Below are positions 6,276 through 14,500 of a stretch of 40,579 nt of DNA, one piece after another. The notes beneath the pieces were generated by a model that saw nothing but the letters and a program-made list of their open reading frames with translations, was not told where the DNA came from and made no database searches. Location: the NCBI GenBank assembly GCA_945267035.1, contig CALYOS010000021.1, positions 1 to 40,579 on the forward strand, given 5' to 3'. Both the position numbers and the translations under genes were made by a program. Origin of the DNA: an uncultured Neisseriaceae bacterium (GTDB lineage Bacteria > Pseudomonadota > Gammaproteobacteria > Burkholderiales > Neisseriaceae). Within the stretch, counting starts at the first letter, position 1. Each line of letters opens with the position of its first letter.

Positions 6276-7322
6276 ATGGAAAACGTAAATAAATCAATTG
6301 CAAATAAACAGGTTAATGATTCTATTAATAAAAGAACCTTATCTGTCGCCCCAATGCTGGACTGGACTGACAAGCATTACCGTTATATGGCCAGGTTGAT
6401 TACGCGACATGCCTGGTTATATACAGAAATGATTAATGCTAATGCGATTGTGCATGGCGACAGAAAACGCTTACTGCAGTTTCTCCCTCAAGAGCAGCCG
6501 TTGGCTTTGCAGTTAGGCGGCAGTGAACCGACACTGTTGGCTCAAGCTGCCAAAATTGGAGCAAATTATGGTTACAATGAAATTAATTTAAACTGTGGCT
6601 GCCCTAGCCCACGTGTACAGCAAGGGGCTTTTGGTGCGTGTTTGATGCGCGAGGTAGCGCTGGTAGCAAAATGTTTAAATGCGATGCAAGAAGTGGTGGA
6701 TATTCCAGTTACCATTAAACACCGTATTGGTCTGGACAAGGAAACTGATTATCAGCCATTGGCAGATTTTGTTGGTTACTTACGCGAACACACTGCCTGT
6801 CAAATTTTTATTGTTCATGCACGTAACGCCTGGCTCGAGGGTTTATCTCCCAAAGACAATCGTGAGGTTCCCCCGCTGCGTTATGATTATGTTTACCGTT
6901 TAAAACAGGAATTTCCAGATCTGGAAATTATTTTGAACGGTGGAGTCACCACCAATGAAGAGATTGCAAATCATCTTAACTATGTGGATGGAGTGATGGT
7001 AGGACGAGAAGCGTATCATCATCCGATGTTAATGCAGCAATGGGATGCATTATTTTATGGAGATAATCATCCTCTTGCTGATTATGATGAAATCGTGGCT
7101 AATCTTGTGGAATATGCACGAATGCAGTTGCAGCTGGATGAGACCTCTTTGCAGCACATGGCGCGCCATTATCTTGGTTTAATGCATGGTATGGCGGGTG
7201 CACGCCAATGGCGGCGCATGCTTTCTGATGCCAGTTTGTTAAAACAAAATGATGCTGCTCTGATTCAAGAAGCTTGGCAAGCTGTCAAAAGGCAGGTTAC
7301 CTGCAGCTCAAGCGCAATTTAA
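6276..7322 (+). CDS. dusA: tRNA-dihydrouridine(20/20a) synthase DusA
   Basis: FMN-dependent enzyme that reduces uridine to dihydrouridine at positions 20/20a of the tRNA D loop, using NADPH. The TIM-barrel begins at SVAPMLDWTDKHYRY (23-37); NLNCGCPS holds the catalytic Cys109, and QQGAFGACLM, IKHRIGLD and ILNGGVTT follow, with VGREAYHHP binding FMN phosphate. At 348 residues it has the usual length. The first 20 or so residues and the upstream region come from the inserted element, so the original start and promoter have been replaced; a TAAAAT at 6243-6248 may serve as a new -10. The start has only a weak ribosome binding site. Confidence 0.96.
   Translation: MENVNKSIANKQVNDSINKRTLSVAPMLDWTDKHYRYMARLITRHAWLYTEMINANAIVHGDRKRLLQFLPQEQPLALQLGGSEPTLLAQAAKIGANYGYNEINLNCGCPSPRVQQGAFGACLMREVALVAKCLNAMQEVVDIPVTIKHRIGLDKETDYQPLADFVGYLREHTACQIFIVHARNAWLEGLSPKDNREVPPLRYDYVYRLKQEFPDLEIILNGGVTTNEEIANHLNYVDGVMVGREAYHHPMLMQQWDALFYGDNHPLADYDEIVANLVEYARMQLQLDETSLQHMARHYLGLMHGMAGARQWRRMLSDASLLKQNDAALIQEAWQAVKRQVTCSSSAI
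6335..6380. other. Probable attR: element/dusA junction
   Basis: The conserved dusA codons for LSVAPMLDWTD begin at about 6339. Elements of this class recombine in this conserved 5' coding segment. Upstream codons (MENVNKSIANKQ...) are AT-rich and do not look like a DusA N-terminus, so they were probably supplied by the element. The exact core cannot be set without the left junction. Confidence 0.6.
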
Positions 7323-7358
7323 GCTACAATAAAGAAATTTTAATCTGGACGTTATTTT

Positions 7359-8153
7359 ATGCAGCAATATTTAGATTTAATGCAACATGTTCTTCAGCAT
7401 GGGGTGGATAAGAGTGATCGGACAGGTACGGGGACGCGCTCGATATTCGGATATCAGATGCGTTTTGATTTGGCCAAGGGCTTTCCAGTTTTAACTACGA
7501 AGAAATTACATTTGCGCTCTATTATTTATGAATTGTTGTGGTTTCTACGTGGCGATACCAATATTCAATATTTGCATGAGCATAATGTATCGATCTGGGA
7601 TGAGTGGGCCGATGCGAATGGTGATTTAGGACCAGTCTATGGCTATCAATGGCGTAGCTGGCCGGCTGCAGATGGTCGTCATATTGATCAAATTAGCCAG
7701 TTACTCACTCAGATTAAAAATAATCCAGATAGCCGGCGTTTGATTGTTTCGGCTTGGAATCCAGCATTGGTGGATGAAATGGCGCTCCCACCCTGTCACG
7801 CTTTATTTCAGTTTTATGTGGTTAATGGTAAGTTGTCCTGTCAATTGTATCAACGCAGTGCCGATATATTTTTAGGCGTGCCTTTCAATATCGCCAGTTA
7901 TGCTTTATTGACGATGATGATTGCTCAGGTGTGCAATTTGCAATTGGGTGAATTTATTCACACGTTTGGCGATGCGCATTTATATAGCAATCATTTTGAG
8001 CAAGCTAAACTACAATTAACGCGTACACCAAAAAAATTGCCCATCATGCAGATTAACCCCGCAGTAACGGATCTTTTTGCATTTAAGTTTGAGGACTTTG
8101 AACTGGTGGGTTATGAACCTGATGCACATATCAAAGCACCGGTGGCCGTATAA
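7359..8153 (+). CDS. thyA: Thymidylate synthase ThyA
   Basis: Converts dUMP to dTMP with methylene-tetrahydrofolate as carbon donor and reductant, giving dihydrofolate. The 264 residues are the E. coli length and numbering: R21 (DRTGTGT), W80 (VSIWDEWAD), the nucleophile C146 in [32 protein letters not shown] and the C-terminal HIKAPVAV. It follows dusA by 36 bases and precedes folA by two bases, forming a thyA-folA unit in which FolA recycles the dihydrofolate that ThyA makes. Confidence 0.98.
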   Translation: MQQYLDLMQHVLQHGVDKSDRTGTGTRSIFGYQMRFDLAKGFPVLTTKKLHLRSIIYELLWFLRGDTNIQYLHEHNVSIWDEWADANGDLGPVYGYQWRSWPAADGRHIDQISQLLTQIKNNPDSRRLIVSAWNPALVDEMALPPCHALFQFYVVNGKLSCQLYQRSADIFLGVPFNIASYALLTMMIAQVCNLQLGEFIHTFGDAHLYSNHFEQAKLQLTRTPKKLPIMQINPAVTDLFAFKFEDFELVGYEPDAHIKAPVAV

Positions 8154-8155
8154 CT

Positions 8156-8647
8156 ATGTCTAAGAAAATTACGTTAGTGGCCGCATTGGCAGACAATAAC
8201 TGTATTGGCAAAGCCAATTCTATTCCCTGGTATGTTCCGGAAGATTTCGCGTTCTTTAAAAATTACACAATGGGTAAGCCGGTGGTAATGGGACGCAAAA
8301 CATGGGATTCCTTACCTAGAAAACCACTACCTGGTAGACCTAATTATGTTGTGAGTCGTCAAGCTGATCTAGTATTGGATGGTGCTAAGTGCGTTAATAG
8401 TGTAGAAACGGCAATCCAAGAGCTTGCTGATAGTGACGAGATTATTATTATGGGTGGAGCACAAATTTATCTTCAGGCCCTGCCCTTGGCAACTGATCTA
8501 CGCTTAACTCGGATTCATATTACCGTTGATGGGGATGCTTTTTTTCCAAATATTCAGGCTGATCAATGGCAACTGGTGGATCGATCGCATCATGTTAGCA
8601 GTAAAGATGCGACTCAATATGAGTTTGAACACTTTACCCGTATTTAA
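8156..8647 (+). CDS. folA: Dihydrofolate reductase
   Basis: NADPH-dependent reduction of dihydrofolate to tetrahydrofolate, the target of trimethoprim. The 163-residue protein shows the DHFR order: NCIGKANSIPWYVPEDFAFFK (Met20-loop region with the active acid), VVMGRKTWDSLP, PLPGRPNYVVSRQ, and IIIMGGAQIYLQALPLA. The start follows the thyA stop by two bases, so translation is likely coupled. No clear terminator is visible in the 266 bases that follow before tpx. Confidence 0.97.
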   Translation: MSKKITLVAALADNNCIGKANSIPWYVPEDFAFFKNYTMGKPVVMGRKTWDSLPRKPLPGRPNYVVSRQADLVLDGAKCVNSVETAIQELADSDEIIIMGGAQIYLQALPLATDLRLTRIHITVDGDAFFPNIQADQWQLVDRSHHVSSKDATQYEFEHFTRI

Positions 8648-8913
8648 TTGTCGCTGAATTGGTTAATGTAATATTTTATTAGCTGATTTAAACTACCCAT
8701 AAAACTTAATCTGTAACGCTTTATAATATACGTAGTAGTATGATGCTAAAGCTTTGGTAAATATGGTGTTGAAACATCATGCCAATTTTAGTTTTATAAA
8801 TAAAATTATGTAGATGCAGTTTGGTCTGAATAGGTTTTGACAGTTATACCTCAATCAGTCACAATAATTTGACACATCTTTATCTTAAATAAACAAATCA
8901 AAGGAATTTAAAT

Positions 8914-9414
8914 ATGAGTACGGTTACATTGAAAGGTAACACAGTTGAAGTAAAAGGTCAGTTTCCTCAAGCTGGCAGTACAGCACCTGATTTCACGCTG
9001 GTGAATGCTGAATTAAAAAATATTTCTTTAGCTGATTTTGCTGGTAAATGCAAAATTTTGAACATTTTTCCAAGTGTTGATACTGGCATATGTGCAACTT
9101 CAGTACGCCGGTTTAATGCTGAGGCATCGAATTTACAAGATACTGTGGTGTTGTGTATTTCTGCGGATCTACCCTTTGCACAAGCTCGTTTTTGCGGCGC
9201 AGAAGGTCTGAAAAATGTTCATACTCTATCTACATTTCGTAATCCGGAATTTAAGGATGATTATGGAGTGAATATTGCTTCCGGTCCGCTGGCAGGATTA
9301 TGTGCCCGTGCGGTGGTGGTTTTAAATGAAAATAATCAGGTTTTACATAGTCAACTGGTGGCGGAAATCTCTTCCGAGCCAGATTATAACTTAGCATTGG
9401 CTGTTGTAAAATAA
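8914..9414 (+). CDS. tpx: Thiol peroxidase (atypical 2-Cys peroxiredoxin)
   Basis: Reduces hydrogen peroxide and alkyl peroxides with electrons from thioredoxin. The 166 residues fit Tpx: the peroxidatic Cys60 in [15 protein letters not shown] and the resolving Cys94 in [12 protein letters not shown], 34 residues apart as in the family, plus [23 protein letters not shown] precedes the ATG. Two TTGACA hexamers (8837-8842 and 8869-8874) lie upstream, but neither has a convincing -10 at standard spacing. A strong terminator follows, so the gene is probably monocistronic. Confidence 0.97.
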   Translation: MSTVTLKGNTVEVKGQFPQAGSTAPDFTLVNAELKNISLADFAGKCKILNIFPSVDTGICATSVRRFNAEASNLQDTVVLCISADLPFAQARFCGAEGLKNVHTLSTFRNPEFKDDYGVNIASGPLAGLCARAVVVLNENNQVLHSQLVAEISSEPDYNLALAVVK

Positions 9415-9433
9415 TTCAAATCCTCATAGATGA

Positions 9434-9476
9434 AACCTGAATGGTAAGAAAAAGCTTACTTATTCAGGTTTTTTTT
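9434..9476 (+). terminator. Intrinsic terminator of tpx
   Basis: AACCTGAAT (9434-9442) pairs with ATTCAGGTT (9462-9470), with an inner GTAAG/CTTAC stem (9444-9448 and 9455-9459), followed by a run of T. Confidence 0.9.
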
Positions 9477-9784
9477 GAACTGTATAGATATACGATTAAA
9501 CTAGTCGTAGTACGATTTTAAATCTTTTGCTACCCTCATTTTAACTATCAGTATGTAGAAGATCACTTATGCAATCTTTATATTTTTTCAAATAGATAGT
9601 TATAAATGGTTATCTTGCGGGCTTGTATTGTCTTTAATTAGTTAGGCGATTATTTATCACCCTATTCATTGTATAAATAAGCAAATTTCTTGAATTTAAA
9701 TCTAATTTAATTAATTACCTTATGTTTTTTAATTTGACTTTTACTGTAATTTTTAACAAAACACGTTACCATCTCAAATAGAGG

Positions 9785-9820
9785 CTTTACATAAGGGCTG
9801 TACTTTACATAAGGGCTGTA
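9785..9820. repeat. Perfect 18-bp tandem duplication
   Basis: CTTTACATAAGGGCTGTA occurs at 9785-9802 and again at 9803-9820 with no spacer and no mismatch. It is a recent local duplication in non-coding DNA. Confidence 0.9.
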
Positions 9821-9951
9821 TTAGTCTCTCTTACTGTAACTATTTAATTCGATACTCTTAATGGAGCTCAAACCTTCATGTTCAAAAAGCCTGCCCCATA
9901 TAGATTGACTAGAATAGCCAAGTTTTTTAAAAGATAAAATTATAACTTTAC

Positions 9952-9996
9952 AATTTTTAATAACTTATGTTACTATAATTAATGTTATTAAAAATT
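9952..9996. promoter_or_regulatory. 13-bp inverted repeat around a TATAAT
   Basis: AATTTTTAATAAC (9952-9964) and GTTATTAAAAATT (9984-9996) are perfect inverted copies. TATAAT (9974-9979), a possible -10 for the DUF805 gene at 10026, lies between them, which would suit a repressor operator; there is no good -35. A weak hairpin is the alternative. Confidence 0.45.
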
Positions 9997-10025
9997 TGTG
10001 AATATGTTTAGAAGGAGTAGTACTT

Positions 10026-10382
10026 ATGGGATGGTTTTTAAACTGCATAACTTACGATTTCTTTAATTTTCGAGATCGAGCTAGCCGAGCAGAATATTGG
10101 TGGTTTACTGTGTGGTCTTTTTTGACTGCTTGCGCTTTAGGTATTGTTTCGATAATGTTAGATTTCAAAATCTCCGATGGGATGTTAACAGTTATAGGTG
10201 CTATTTGGGCTATACCTGAGTTAGCAGTTACTGTGCGTCGTTTACATGATTCAAGTAAATCTGGTTGGTGGGTTTTGTTATTATTCATTCCACCTTTAGG
10301 CATTATGATCTTTATATTTATGTTGCTTGATTCTACACCTGCAACCAATAAATACGGCCCCAACCCTAAAGGTGATTGGTGA
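10026..10382 (+). CDS. DUF805 inner-membrane protein
   Basis: 118 residues of the DUF805 (YhaH/YhaI) family: the N-terminal NFRDRASRAEYWWFTVWSF signature, then membrane segments at about 23-43, 50-65 and 83-100, the conserved VRRLHDSSKSGWWVLL block, and TNKYGPNPKGD at the end. The family consists of small inner-membrane proteins of unknown role. An excellent ribosome binding site (AGAAGGAG, 10010-10017) precedes the ATG. The gene stands alone, with long non-coding stretches on both sides and an inverted repeat upstream that may regulate it. Confidence 0.93.
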   Translation: MGWFLNCITYDFFNFRDRASRAEYWWFTVWSFLTACALGIVSIMLDFKISDGMLTVIGAIWAIPELAVTVRRLHDSSKSGWWVLLLFIPPLGIMIFIFMLLDSTPATNKYGPNPKGDW

Positions 10383-10562
10383 CTTGAGTTTTTTTGTTGC
10401 CATGGAAATTTATCAATGCTCTAATTAATTAATCTTATTTTGGGTTTGACATTTTAATTTGTTTCAATTGAATAATTGTATAAAGCTAGATTGATATTTA
10501 TGTACTCTTTCTATGCTTGATAACGTATAAGTTAAAGACATTAAGTATGGATTTAATTATAA

Positions 10563-10595
10563 AATAAACCCCATCTTTTTTTGATGGGGTTTATT
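10563..10595 (+). terminator. Intrinsic terminator after the DUF805 gene
   Basis: AATAAACCCCATC (10563-10575), T7 loop, GATGGGGTTTATT (10583-10595): a perfect 13-bp stem with a T-rich tail. It lies about 180 bases past the stop. Confidence 0.85.
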
Positions 10596-11113
10596 CTTAT
10601 TATTTAATGATTGTCACCATGCAAACGTTATGCATGGAAATTTTAAGGCATTATTGAATTTTAGGTTTATCAACTATATCCAGAAAACGCCGTATTCATA
10701 TATCTTTGCTTAAGTTGATAACTTAAGCTATGAAGCTCTTTACCATTTAAACACGCACTAGCTTAGCAATTTCAATTGAGATCATCTGTCTCTTTAATGA
10801 AAATAAAAGCCAATATTGTGATCAGTGAAGATGGTATAAGACTCTACCCTATTTTTAATATTATTGGTCCTGAATAAGTATTTGATTAATTTATTGATAC
10901 TCACTCTCTATCTTGTAGATGACTATTAAATTTTGGTTGATATGAATTCAACTTAGATATTTGATCGACTTTTTTGGTAATGAGCTTTTAGGTTTGCCAA
11001 TTGCCTAATTTCACCAAAATGTAAAGTGAACGTATTAGACAATATAGGATAATCTTGAGAATATGACTATAGACTAATATATGAAAATAAGGACTATTTG
11101 TATTAATATTAAT
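10596..11113. other. Spacer without recognisable gene
   Basis: AT-rich, no plausible coding frame. The only structure noted is a 9-bp inverted repeat with a 3-base loop at 10708-10728 (GCTTAAGTT/AACTTAAGC). Confidence 0.55.
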
Positions 11114-11147
11114 AAGGCTGAATCCAGTATTTGGATTCAGCCTTTTT
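11114..11147. terminator. Terminator of the prs-rplY unit
   Basis: GGCTGAATCCA (11116-11126) and TGGATTCAGCC (11132-11142) form a perfect 11-bp stem with flanking A/T on both sides. It lies just past the rplY stop on the minus strand and could also act on the plus strand. Confidence 0.85.
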
Positions 11148-11168
11148 CTACAATTGGTTTATAGCTGA

Positions 11169-11744
11169 TTACGCAGTTTTCTTACCAGTTGCAGAAGCAA
11201 TAGCCAGATTTTCGTTGCGATTTAGGGCAACACTGGTTACGCCAGTTGGGAATACCAGATCAGAAAGGTGACGAATTTCGCCAGCGCTGATGGTGGCTAC
11301 GTCCAGTTCTAATGCAGCTGGGATGTTTTTAGGTAATGCGTTTACTTCTACGCTAGTAGCCAACAAGGATACACGACCACTTTGCAATTTTTCAGCTGGA
11401 GAAATAGCGGCATTTACCAGGTGTAAAGGTACACGAATATTAACTGGTTTTTTAGCATCTACTGCTTGAAAGTCAATATGTTGAACTTGTTGTTTAAATG
11501 GGTGCATTTGGAAATCGCGAATGATAACTTTGTGCGCTTTACCATTTACAGTCAATTTGATGATGGCAGTATGGAATGATTCTTTTTCCAATGCATACCA
11601 TAATGTACGATGATCAACTGTAATGGCAACTGGTTCAGTACCTTCACCATATAATACGGCAGGAACTTTACCTTCGCGACGCAGGCGGCGGCTCGCACCA
11701 GTGCCCTGTGCTTCACGGATTTCTGCTTTAATTTCGTATGACAT
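11169..11744 (-). CDS. rplY: 50S ribosomal protein L25/general stress protein Ctc
   Basis: The long (191-residue) Ctc form of ribosomal protein bL25, which binds 5S rRNA. The L25 domain (about 1-95) starts [23 protein letters not shown] and contains [10 protein letters not shown], followed by a C-terminal beta-domain ending in a Lys-rich tail. TTGGAG precedes the ATG at good spacing. It lies 61 bases downstream of prs in the order usual for Neisseria; that spacer contains GCCGTC/GACGGC (11767-11772 and 11793-11798), which can form a hairpin and may adjust the prs:rplY ratio. Confidence 0.97.
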   Translation of the reverse strand: MSYEIKAEIREAQGTGASRRLRREGKVPAVLYGEGTEPVAITVDHRTLWYALEKESFHTAIIKLTVNGKAHKVIIRDFQMHPFKQQVQHIDFQAVDAKKPVNIRVPLHLVNAAISPAEKLQSGRVSLLATSVEVNALPKNIPAALELDVATISAGEIRHLSDLVFPTGVTSVALNRNENLAIASATGKKTA

Positions 11745-11805
11745 ATACTACTCCAAGGTTAATAATGCCGTCATCGGCCGCGACCAGCTTAAGACGGCTT
11801 GGTTG

Positions 11806-12792
11806 TTACGGGAGGAATAACGCTCCCGGTATGGCCACATCCTCATTAAAGAGGTATGACACGGATTCTTCGTTACTAATTCTGCGCACGGTTTCAGCTA
11901 AAAGTCCGGAAATACTGACTTGACGGATGCGATCACAGTTTCGTGCTTCTTCTGATAGAGGTATGGTATCGGTAACGACAATTTGATCAATATCGGAAGA
12001 CGCAATACGTTCGATGGCTGCACCAGAGAAAACTGGATGGGTGGCATAAGCCAATACGCGTTCAGCACCACGCTCTTTCAGGGCAGAAGCTGCTTTACAT
12101 AAGGTATTGGCAGTATCGATCATGTCATCAATAATCAGACAAGTTCTATTTTGAATTTCACCAATAATGTTCATTACTTCTGCTACATTGGCTTTCGGAC
12201 GACGTTTGTCGATAATAGCCAGATCGGTACCCAATGTTTTGGCTACTGCACGGGCACGTACTACACCGCCAATGTCTGGACTGACTACGGTAAGGTTGTC
12301 AATACGCTGTTTTTCAATATCGTTAACCAAAATCGGGGTTGCATATATATTATCTACTGGAATATCAAAGAAACCTTGAATCTGGTCGGCATGTAGGTCT
12401 ACGGTCAGTACACGATCAATACCTGCTGAATAAAGCATGTTGGCTACCAGTTTGGCAGAAATTGGTACACGCACTGAACGCGGACGACGGTCCTGCCGAG
12501 CATAGCCAAAATATGGAATGGCAGCGGTGATACGACCTGCTGAAGCTCGTTTAAGTGCATCAGCCATGGTCAGAATTTCCATTAGGTTATCGTTTGTTGG
12601 TGAACAAGTCGGTTGCACGATGAATACATCACGACCACGGACATTTTCCAGCAACTCAATTGCAATTTCACCATCGGAAAATTTGCCAACTGAGGCACGT
12701 CCCAGAGAGATATCCAAATGTCTGGCGACATTATCAGCTAATGCCGGATTGGCATTTCCAGTAAACACCATCAAACTATCGTATGCTGCCAT
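11806..12792 (-). CDS. prs: Ribose-phosphate pyrophosphokinase (PRPP synthetase)
   Basis: Makes 5-phosphoribosyl 1-pyrophosphate from ribose 5-phosphate and ATP for nucleotide, histidine and tryptophan synthesis. Visible motifs are [55 protein letters not shown] (ATP binding), [17 protein letters not shown], and the PRPP-binding VIDKRRPK and [13 protein letters not shown] (DDMIDT loop). The start at 12792 gives 328 residues, the family length; an upstream in-frame ATG at 12852 would add 20 residues that the family lacks and has no ribosome binding site. The gene has a long structured leader. Confidence 0.97.
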   Translation of the reverse strand: MAAYDSLMVFTGNANPALADNVARHLDISLGRASVGKFSDGEIAIELLENVRGRDVFIVQPTCSPTNDNLMEILTMADALKRASAGRITAAIPYFGYARQDRRPRSVRVPISAKLVANMLYSAGIDRVLTVDLHADQIQGFFDIPVDNIYATPILVNDIEKQRIDNLTVVSPDIGGVVRARAVAKTLGTDLAIIDKRRPKANVAEVMNIIGEIQNRTCLIIDDMIDTANTLCKAASALKERGAERVLAYATHPVFSGAAIERIASSDIDQIVVTDTIPLSEEARNCDRIRQVSISGLLAETVRRISNEESVSYLFNEDVAIPGALFLP

Positions 12793-13237
12793 TTCTTCTG
12801 TACCTGAATTTTGTTTAGATTTGGTGTAATTTGCGTGAGGTAGATTTAACATTTATCAAACGCTTTATGTTAGTCATGCAAGATGCTGCATAGAGCAGCA
12901 AATCTGGCATTATTACCACAATTACCGATTCGAAAAATCAGGGTTGCTAGTGCAATCCTGCCCGATTGTGTCAGCTTATGCCTTAGCGGTAATAGCAAAC
13001 GTTTAGACCTACCTTTTAGCGCGATTACTATTCATTTGCAATAACCGGTTTGATACGGTTTAGGAAGGAGTATTAACTGCTGACAGTATTCCTAAACTGA
13101 TTAAACCATTTAAGTAATGAAGTAAACGCCATCATTACTGTACGCGTTAGCCTAAGCAGGATAGTTTAAGATATAGGCTAACACTTTATCTTAAATATCC
13201 ATTTGATTTCGCTTGCTGTTGAGATCAAGCCAATTTC
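12793..13237 (-). promoter_or_regulatory. Long structured 5' leader of prs
   Basis: About 445 bases separate the predicted start of transcription from the prs ATG. Three inverted repeats lie in a row: GTTAGCCTA/TAGGCTAAC (13146-13154, 13174-13182), AGTAATGA/TCATTACT (13113-13120, 13132-13139) and GTTTAGGAA/TTCCTAAAC (13058-13066, 13089-13097). A leader with successive hairpins could regulate prs by attenuation or RNA binding; no known riboswitch is recognised. Confidence 0.5.
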
Positions 13238-13243
13238 AAACGG

Positions 13244-13252
13244 ATTATATCA
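13244..13252 (-). promoter_or_regulatory. Extended -10 promoter for prs
   Basis: On the minus strand TGATATAAT forms an extended -10 (TG-N-TATAAT). A weak -35 (TTAGTA) lies 17 bases upstream. It is located just after the tRNA-Gln terminator and reads toward prs. Confidence 0.6.
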
Positions 13253-13310
13253 CTTCTAATGCTAAATACTAAACATCAGAATTTAGACCAACTTGTTCTA
13301 TCTTAACATT

Positions 13311-13344
13311 AAATAAGCGTGTAAGAACACTTACACGCTTATTT
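13311..13344 (-). terminator. Terminator of the tRNA-Gln cluster
   Basis: A perfect 15-bp stem: AAATAAGCGTGTAAG (13311-13325) and CTTACACGCTTATTT (13330-13344) with loop AACA. It starts six bases past the CCA end of the last tRNA on the minus strand. Confidence 0.88.
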
Positions 13345-13349
13345 CACTG

Positions 13350-13425
13350 TGGCTGGGGAGGTAGGATTCGAACCTACGCATACCGGAATCAGAATCCGGG
13401 GTCTTAACCACTTGACGACTCCCCA
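13350..13425 (-). tRNA. tRNA-Gln (anticodon CTG)
   Basis: 76 bases including encoded CCA. The minus strand begins TGGGGAG, typical of tRNA-Gln with the weak U1-A72 pair. The anticodon arm is CCGGA-TTCTGAT-TCCGG, anticodon CTG, reading CAG. The T arm is GTAGG-TTCGAAT-CCTAC and the discriminator is G. It is the last of three tRNA-Gln genes in the cluster and differs from the other two in the anticodon arm. Confidence 0.97.
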
Positions 13426-13442
13426 AAAGGATTATTCAAGTG

Positions 13443-13518
13443 TGGCTGGGGAGGTAGGATTCGAACCTACGCATACTGGGATCAAAACCCAGTGTCTTAA
13501 CCACTTGACGACTCCCCA
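13443..13518 (-). tRNA. tRNA-Gln (anticodon TTG)
   Basis: 76 bases including CCA. Anticodon arm CTGGG-TTTTGAT-CCCAG, anticodon TTG, reading CAA (and CAG by wobble). Acceptor, D and T arms match the neighbouring tRNA-Gln genes. It is identical to the copy at 13537-13612. Confidence 0.97.
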
Positions 13519-13536
13519 ATGTTAAACATGAGCAGT

Positions 13537-13612
13537 TGGCTGGGGAGGTAGGATTCGAACCTACGCATACTGGGATCAAAACCCAGTGTCTTAACCACTT
13601 GACGACTCCCCA
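13537..13612 (-). tRNA. tRNA-Gln (anticodon TTG), second copy
   Basis: 76 bases including CCA, same sequence as the copy at 13443-13518. It is the first of the cluster in transcription order and lies ten bases past the ispE stop, so the cluster may be read through from lolB-ispE or from its own promoter inside ispE. Confidence 0.97.
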
Positions 13613-13622
13613 ACAACACAGA

Positions 13623-14498
13623 TCAATCATAAAACGGATGCTTCGCTAAGGAAGCAACACAATATGCCTGATGTGCGCTAGAAACTTGGTTGTATACAGC
13701 TTGCGCTGCATTTTCACTATCAAAAGTCAGAAATACGCATGAACCAGAACCACTCATCATCGGCTTGCCAAATTCAGCCAATGTGTCCAAAGCATTTTTG
13801 ACTTCAGGATATTCAGCAACGACAACACTTTGCATATCATTACGCCAGTACTGCCTCGCTTGAAAGTCTGGCATTATCCGTGGCGTTGAATTCCGTGTCA
13901 AGTCTTTATGTGCAAATATTTTCGGTGTACTGATATGCACTGGCGGTTTGATTATTACATACCATTGTTTTGGAATTTGAAATTCAGATAATTTTTCTCC
14001 GATACCCTGCACAAAAGCTGTTTGCCCAAATATAAAAAATGGAACATCTGCTCCTAGTTGCAAACCTATTTCGCATAAATCGGATCGTGTCAGGTTTAGC
14101 TGCCATAATCGATTCAGTGCCATCAGCATCAGGGCGGCATCCGAGCTTCCACCTCCCAATCCTGCTCCAACGGGAATATTTTTCTGCAGCCATATTTCTA
14201 CACCTAGATTACGGCCAATATACTGGCGCAATATTTCAGCTGCCCGAACGGTTAGATCCTGTTCAGGCGGCACATCGCTCATCGGTGTATGCAGAAATAT
14301 TTGCCCGTGATCATTTTTTTTCAGCCATAGTTGGTCATACAGACTGATCATGGTGAAAATGCTTTGCAACAGATGATAACCATCTGCACGTTGACCTATG
14401 ATACGTAAATCAAGGTTAAGCTTAGCTGGCGCAAGAAAGCTTTGAGCATCAGCAGAAGGATGTGGCCAAGCCGGCGCAGCAGAGTGAATGACTTGCAC
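13623..14498 (-). CDS. ispE: 4-diphosphocytidyl-2-C-methyl-D-erythritol kinase
   Basis: GHMP-family kinase that phosphorylates CDP-methylerythritol in the non-mevalonate isoprenoid pathway. The 291 residues contain FLAPAKLNLDLRIIGQRADGYH (21-42) with the active Lys and the RADGYH signature, the ATP-binding glycine loop PVGAGLGGGSSDAA (109-122), GADVPFFIFG with the catalytic Asp, and the C-terminal MMSGSGSCVFLTF motif. Its ATG lies two bases after the lolB stop, so the two are coupled, the order known from Neisseria. tRNA-Gln genes follow directly. Confidence 0.96.
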   Translation of the reverse strand: MQVIHSAAPAWPHPSADAQSFLAPAKLNLDLRIIGQRADGYHLLQSIFTMISLYDQLWLKKNDHGQIFLHTPMSDVPPEQDLTVRAAEILRQYIGRNLGVEIWLQKNIPVGAGLGGGSSDAALMLMALNRLWQLNLTRSDLCEIGLQLGADVPFFIFGQTAFVQGIGEKLSEFQIPKQWYVIIKPPVHISTPKIFAHKDLTRNSTPRIMPDFQARQYWRNDMQSVVVAEYPEVKNALDTLAEFGKPMMSGSGSCVFLTFDSENAAQAVYNQVSSAHQAYCVASLAKHPFYD

Positions 14499-14500
14499 AA

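Larger units (their letters stand above)
1..6360. mobile_element. Right end of a prophage / dusA-type integrative element
   Basis: The stretch up to the 5' end of dusA holds a phage recombination module (annealase, exonuclease, SSB), a PrtN-like activator, an ImmA-like protein, several small unknown genes and, last, a tyrosine integrase on the opposite strand whose start faces dusA. This is the usual layout of elements that integrate into the 5' end of dusA. The right border falls in the first codons of dusA; the left border lies outside the window, so the size of the element and whether structural genes are present cannot be judged. No capsid, tail or lysis gene is visible here. Confidence 0.88.
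9477..10025. other. AT-rich spacer without a gene
   Basis: No open frame with coding character is seen on either strand. It contains an 18-bp tandem duplication and, near its right end, a long inverted repeat ahead of the DUF805 gene. The rest is AT-rich and unremarkable. Confidence 0.6.

Noticed and set aside
12793-12852. Upstream ATG of prs at 12852
   Set aside because: It would add 20 residues not seen in the PRPP synthetase family and has no ribosome binding site; [10 protein letters not shown] at 12792 is the normal start.
13436-13630. A 64-codon minus-strand open frame with a repeated segment
   Set aside because: It is made of two tandem tRNA-Gln genes read as protein.
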